Of a DNA stretch of 64,000 nucleotides, positions 60,658 to 64,000 are shown in pieces (the stretch's first letter is position 1; each line of letters opens with the position of its first letter). Location of the stretch: positions 1,310,501 through 1,374,500 of the forward strand of contig NZ_JAOWPS010000002.1 of NCBI RefSeq assembly GCF_025753795.1, written 5' to 3'. The notes under the pieces are model-generated. The model did no database searches and was not told where the DNA came from. It saw only the letters and a list, made by a program, of their open reading frames with translations. This DNA is from Mesorhizobium sp. YC-39. GTDB lineage: Bacteria > Pseudomonadota > Alphaproteobacteria > Rhizobiales > Rhizobiaceae. A program made the position numbers and the translations under genes.

Positions 60658-60960
60658 GGTAACCTCCTCGGGGAATCGCCACCCTTCGACCAACCGCTAG
60701 GGAGCGTCGTATGAGAAATCGCTAATTGTATAGAGTAAACTTTAGACAAATGCGGTCTCAACACGTGATCTTGCAACCAAGTGGCACCATAACCATTTGA
60801 TATCAAACACAAATCAATTCCCTTAATTCGCCGTGGTACTGAAGTCCCATGTCGGGCCGGACCATAGTCCTACGGTCGGCCAACGGCACGGGTGACGGTC
60901 GTGGAATAATGTGCCGGAAAGGCGTTGAATGAGGGAAGCCGATGACAAAAAGCACAGGCC
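60658..60960. other. Intergenic region, about 300 bases, no gene seen
   Basis: AT-richer than the surrounding DNA around 60700-60840 (TAATTGTATAGAGTAAAC, TTTGATATCAAAC with a perfect TTGATATCAA palindrome). It probably holds the promoter of the exported protein at 59920. I find no RNA gene or other short ORF with a ribosome site. Confidence 0.6.
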
Positions 60961-61722
60961 TCAAGCGATGCTCTCGCCGCCGTCGATCACCAAAGCCTGG
61001 CCGGTCATGAAGGATGACCGGTCGGAGACGAGGAACAGGATCGCTTCGGCGATCTCCTCGGCGCTCGCCCAGCGTTGCATTGGAATCTTGGTGCGGACAT
61101 AGCGTTCGATCGCATCGCGCCCGCCCATCTGGGCGATGAACGGCCCGTTGAACGGCGTGTCGACCCAGCCCGGACAGAGCGCGTTGACGCGGACATGGTG
61201 CCTGGCGTAGTCGAGAGACATCTGCCTGGTCATCGCCACCACGGCATGCTTCGACGTCGCATAGGCGATCATCTCACGGTCGTAGAACACCCCCGAATTC
61301 GATGCGGTGTTGAGGATCACGCCACCCCCCTGCGCGACCATCGACGGCATGACGATCCTGGCAGCCAAGAACTGCGCCCGCACATTGATCCGCCAGGAGG
61401 CGTCCATGCCGTCGGTACCGACCTCGGTCAGCGTACCGCCGACCTGGATGCCGGCATGGTTGTGCAGGATATCGATCCGCCCATGCTTGCCCAGCGTTCC
61501 GATGATGAGCTGCTCGACCGCCGCGTCGTCGCCAACATCGGTCGCGATCGCTTCGGCGCGACCGCCGACAGCGCGGATGTCGCGGGCCGTTGCTTCGCCG
61601 GCTACCTTGTCCCTGTCGGCGATCACCACCGCCGCCCCTTCCCGGGCCATGATCATGGCGCCGGCGCGTCCGATGCCCGACCCTGCGCCTGTCACCACGG
61701 CGATGCGATCTTTCAGAATCAT
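60961..61722 (-). CDS. Short-chain dehydrogenase/reductase
   Basis: 253-residue SDR: VTGAGSGIGRAGAMIMAREGAAVVIADRD near the start with the NAD-type Asp, NHAGIQVGG at about residue 87, ASNS and Tyr-X3-Lys in YATSKHAV, and a canonical C-terminus (SFMTGQALVIDGGESIA). ATG 61722 is preferred; the in-frame extension upstream overlaps the permease stop. It is the last gene of a PotBCD-type operon, so it may act on the imported compound. Confidence 0.9.
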   Translation of the reverse strand: MILKDRIAVVTGAGSGIGRAGAMIMAREGAAVVIADRDKVAGEATARDIRAVGGRAEAIATDVGDDAAVEQLIIGTLGKHGRIDILHNHAGIQVGGTLTEVGTDGMDASWRINVRAQFLAARIVMPSMVAQGGGVILNTASNSGVFYDREMIAYATSKHAVVAMTRQMSLDYARHHVRVNALCPGWVDTPFNGPFIAQMGGRDAIERYVRTKIPMQRWASAEEIAEAILFLVSDRSSFMTGQALVIDGGESIA

Positions 61723-61732
61723 GAACCGTCTC

Positions 61733-62545
61733 TCAGTGCGATGGTTTTCGTTGGCGCAACTGCCATTGGGCAAGCACCACAAGCAGAACCGAGGCGACGA
61801 GCACGATCGTCGCGATGGCGTTGATTTCCGGCGTCACCCCGCGCCGGATCGAGGCGAAGACATAGATCGGCAATGTCGTCTGCGCGCCCGCCACGAAGAA
61901 GGCGACGATGAAATCGTCGAAGGAGAAGGTGAAGGCGAGCAGGAAGCCGGCGATCACCGCCGGCATGATCTGCGGCAGCACAATCGAGCGGAATGTCGTC
62001 AGCGGGGTGGCGTAGAGATCGCTCGATGCTTCGACCAGATTGCGGTCGAGACTGCCGAGACGCGTGCCGACGATCATCGCCACCAGCGCCATCGAAAACA
62101 GGCCGTGCGCGGCGATGATCGAGCCATAGCCGAGCGCCAGGCGGGGCGGCTGATCGTTTGGCCACAGCGAGGCCAGGAACGGATTGACGACCCCGAACAG
62201 CTGGACGAGCGCCACCAGCGTGGAGATGCCGATGACAACGCCCGGAACGACGATAGCCGCGCCGAGCAACGCGTCGAAGACAGCCCGGGTCCGCGCGCCG
62301 ACCCGCTGCAGGCCAAGTGCCGCCGCCGTGCCGCATAGCGCTGCGAGCAAGGCGCTGGTGGTGGCGATGAACAGGCTGTTCTTCAGCGCCTCGACCAGGA
62401 ACGGATTCGACAATGCCTTGCCGTACCATTGCACCGAGAAGCCGGTTAACTCGCTGGCATGGTGGCCGGCGTTGAACGAGAACAGCACGACCAGCGCGAT
62501 TGGCAAATACAGGAAGCAAAAGACCGCAACGACGAAGGCGCGCAT
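61733..62545 (-). CDS. ABC permease, PotC-like
   Basis: 270-residue permease: first TM AFVVAVFCFLYLPIALVVLFSF, EAA loop LVEASSDLYATPLTTFRSIVLPQIMPA. Overlaps the preceding permease by one base. Third polyamine-type system of the window. Confidence 0.9.
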   Translation of the reverse strand: MRAFVVAVFCFLYLPIALVVLFSFNAGHHASELTGFSVQWYGKALSNPFLVEALKNSLFIATTSALLAALCGTAAALGLQRVGARTRAVFDALLGAAIVVPGVVIGISTLVALVQLFGVVNPFLASLWPNDQPPRLALGYGSIIAAHGLFSMALVAMIVGTRLGSLDRNLVEASSDLYATPLTTFRSIVLPQIMPAVIAGFLLAFTFSFDDFIVAFFVAGAQTTLPIYVFASIRRGVTPEINAIATIVLVASVLLVVLAQWQLRQRKPSH

Positions 62546-63408
62546 CAGATCAGATCCACCCGGCGAGCGCCCGAGAGCCGGGTCGAGATACGGTTGGCGG
62601 CAATCAGCACCACCACCGATACCAGAACCAGCGTGATGGCGATGGCCGATCCGAACGGCCAGTTGCGTGACTGCAGGAACAGGTCGACCAGCGCGTTGCC
62701 GATGAAAAAGACCTTGCCGCCGCCAAGCAGCGTCGGGATCAGGTATTCGCCGAGCAGCAGGATCATCACCAGCGAGAAACCGGTCATCACGCCGGGCAAC
62801 GACAGCCGCAGCGTCACGCCGAGGAAGGTCGAGACCGGCGTCGCGCCGAGATCGGCGGAAGCTTCCAGCAGCCGGCGGTCAAGTCGCTCGAGGCTGACAT
62901 AGATCGGCAGGATCATCAGCGGCAGATAGCCATAGACGATGCCGAGCAGCACCGCGCCCGGCGTGTTGATCAGCCTGATATCCTCTATCCCGACATAGGC
63001 CAAAAGCGCCGGTATTCCGCGTCCGCCCAGGACATACATCCAGGCATAGGTGCGCATCAAAAGGCTGGTCCAGAACGGGATGACGACGAGCGCAAGCAGG
63101 ATCAGCCGCCACCGCTCCGGCGCGCGCAAGGCGAGATAATAGGCAACCGGATAGGCGACGAGCAGACAGGCAAGCGCGCCTGCCGGCGCCAGCACCATCG
63201 TATTCCAGAAGGCGGTCGCGCGCGCCGGCAGGTTGGCATATTGCGCCAGCGTGAAGGCGGCCTGATAGCCGCCTTCCGGTGCCCGCTCGCCAACGCTGAA
63301 GACGGTGATCGCGATGAATGGCAGCACCAGGAACACCACCAGCCACGCGGTCGCCGGGCCGAGCAGCAAAGCAGTCAGAAGATTGTGCCGAAACCTGTTG
63401 CCGTGCAT
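62545..63408 (-). CDS. ABC permease, PotB-like
   Basis: 287-residue permease: LLTALLLGPATAWLVVFLVLPFIAI, EAA loop RLLEASADLGATPVSTFLGVTLRLSLPG. Follows the binding-protein gene by 73 bases. The ATPase would be expected upstream, past base 64000. Confidence 0.9.
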   Translation of the reverse strand: MHGNRFRHNLLTALLLGPATAWLVVFLVLPFIAITVFSVGERAPEGGYQAAFTLAQYANLPARATAFWNTMVLAPAGALACLLVAYPVAYYLALRAPERWRLILLALVVIPFWTSLLMRTYAWMYVLGGRGIPALLAYVGIEDIRLINTPGAVLLGIVYGYLPLMILPIYVSLERLDRRLLEASADLGATPVSTFLGVTLRLSLPGVMTGFSLVMILLLGEYLIPTLLGGGKVFFIGNALVDLFLQSRNWPFGSAIAITLVLVSVVVLIAANRISTRLSGARRVDLI

Positions 63409-63481
63409 TGAAAAACCGCCCCGGTGCCGACGGGCGTCTGCCCGCCGGTAGCTGTCCGCATCGTGCCCGTGGCCGCTTGGC

Positions 63482-64000
63482 TCAGGCCGATTTGAAGCGT
63501 GCCATCAGTTCGGCGCGACCCGGATCGGTCAATGTCGCCGCCGCACCGAATTCCAGCGGTTTCAGCAGGTCGGCCGCCGGGTAGAGGATCGGGTTGTCCA
63601 GCACCTCCTTGGGCAACAGCTTGTTGACCCGCGCGTCGGTCGACGGCGCACCATTGGCCAGGTGTTCCTTCACCGCGACCTGCGGGGTCATCAGATAGTT
63701 GAGCAGAGCATAGCCGGCGGGCTTGTTCGGCGCATCCTTCGGAATGGCGTAGAAGTCGGTCCAGATCTCGCCGCCTTCCTTGCCGAGCACATAGGCGATC
63801 TCGGGAATGTCGCGGTGGAGTTGCGCCCCGTCATTGGTCCAGCACATCGTCATCCAGGCGTCGCCGGCACGCATCGACGGCTGATAGTCGCTGGAGACCG
63901 CGAAGAGGTGCGGCTTGACCTTCAACAGCAGTTCCTCTGCCTTGGCGAGTTCGTCCGGCTTCAGCGAATTGAACGAGAAGCCGTAATATTTCAGCGCGTT
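63482..64000 (-). CDS. Spermidine/putrescine-type ABC substrate-binding protein (partial, N-terminus off the window)
   Basis: C-terminal 172 residues of a PotD/PotF-like protein, reading open to the right edge. Visible: FSFNSLKPDELAKAEELLLKVKPH, DAWMTMCWTNDGAQLH, EGGEIWTDFYAIPKDAPN, AGYALLNYLMTPQVAVKEHLANG and a final AELMARFKSA. These match the polyamine-binding group. The first part and signal peptide are missing. Confidence 0.88.
   Translation of the reverse strand, partial: NALKYYGFSFNSLKPDELAKAEELLLKVKPHLFAVSSDYQPSMRAGDAWMTMCWTNDGAQLHRDIPEIAYVLGKEGGEIWTDFYAIPKDAPNKPAGYALLNYLMTPQVAVKEHLANGAPSTDARVNKLLPKEVLDNPILYPAADLLKPLEFGAAATLTDPGRAELMARFKSA

Overview
The window looks like a chromosomal or megaplasmid segment of a GC-rich alphaproteobacterium of the order Rhizobiales, most likely Mesorhizobium or a close relative. 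The reasons are an AqpS-type arsenic operon, paired TGA-N9-TCA boxes of the RirA type before a TonB operon, rhizobial palindromic intergenic repeats, and a very large share of spermidine/putrescine-type ABC transporters next to catabolic genes. No phage, IS element, CRISPR array or canonical tRNA/rRNA gene was seen.

Layout. 1-1.9 kb: minus-strand arsenic operon arsR, LMW-phosphatase arsC, aqpS, glutaredoxin-type arsC (runs off the left edge). 2.0-15.4 kb: envelope-stress/efflux locus. Two RND pumps, two adaptors and one NodT-type outer membrane factor lie on the minus strand behind a Spy/CpxP-like periplasmic protein and a small ORF, divergent from an OmpR/histidine-kinase pair. 15.5-21.4 kb: RNA-repair locus. 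RtcR is divergent from a sigma-54-driven unit rsr (Ro60/TROVE protein), seven tandem Y-RNA-like genes, then rtcB. 21.5-24.9 kb: iron-uptake operon fhuC-exbB-exbD-tonB behind two candidate IRO boxes. 25.1-34.4 kb: a glutamine-amidotransferase-like protein, a LacI regulator and a transport/hydrolase operon (SBP, two permeases, amidinotransferase/deiminase-family protein, ATPase, isochorismatase-like hydrolase, GYD protein), a convergent LLM monooxygenase and a 51-residue membrane protein. 34.7-38 kb: LuxR regulator, APC permease, SDR. 38.2-42.9 kb: BMP-type nucleoside/purine-like ABC importer. 43-46.8 kb: pcaIJF with a divergent IclR regulator. 46.8-59.8 kb: two divergent operons around a GntR regulator. 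They hold PuuA/PuuB-like enzymes, two paralogous glycosyltransferases, a third polyamine-type importer, three tandem cupins and an aldehyde dehydrogenase. 59.9-64 kb: a secreted Gly/His/Ala-rich protein, an SDR and another PotBCD-type importer cut by the right edge.

The most notable element is the RNA array at 18945-19952. Seven units share the same two outer strands, which pair into a Ro-type stem. Six of the seven hold a clearly recognisable, circularly permuted tRNA-like body, in which the acceptor strands are joined by a short loop. The break lies in the anticodon region in units 1-3 and in the D loop in units 4, 6 and 7. Each unit resembles a different tRNA. Together with RtcR, Rsr and RtcB this looks like an expanded tRNA-mimic/RNA-repair system. 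The second candidate for new biology is the gamma-glutamylation-like cluster with paired glycosyltransferases and triple cupins at 46.8-59.8 kb. All calls come from reading the sequence. No database search was run.
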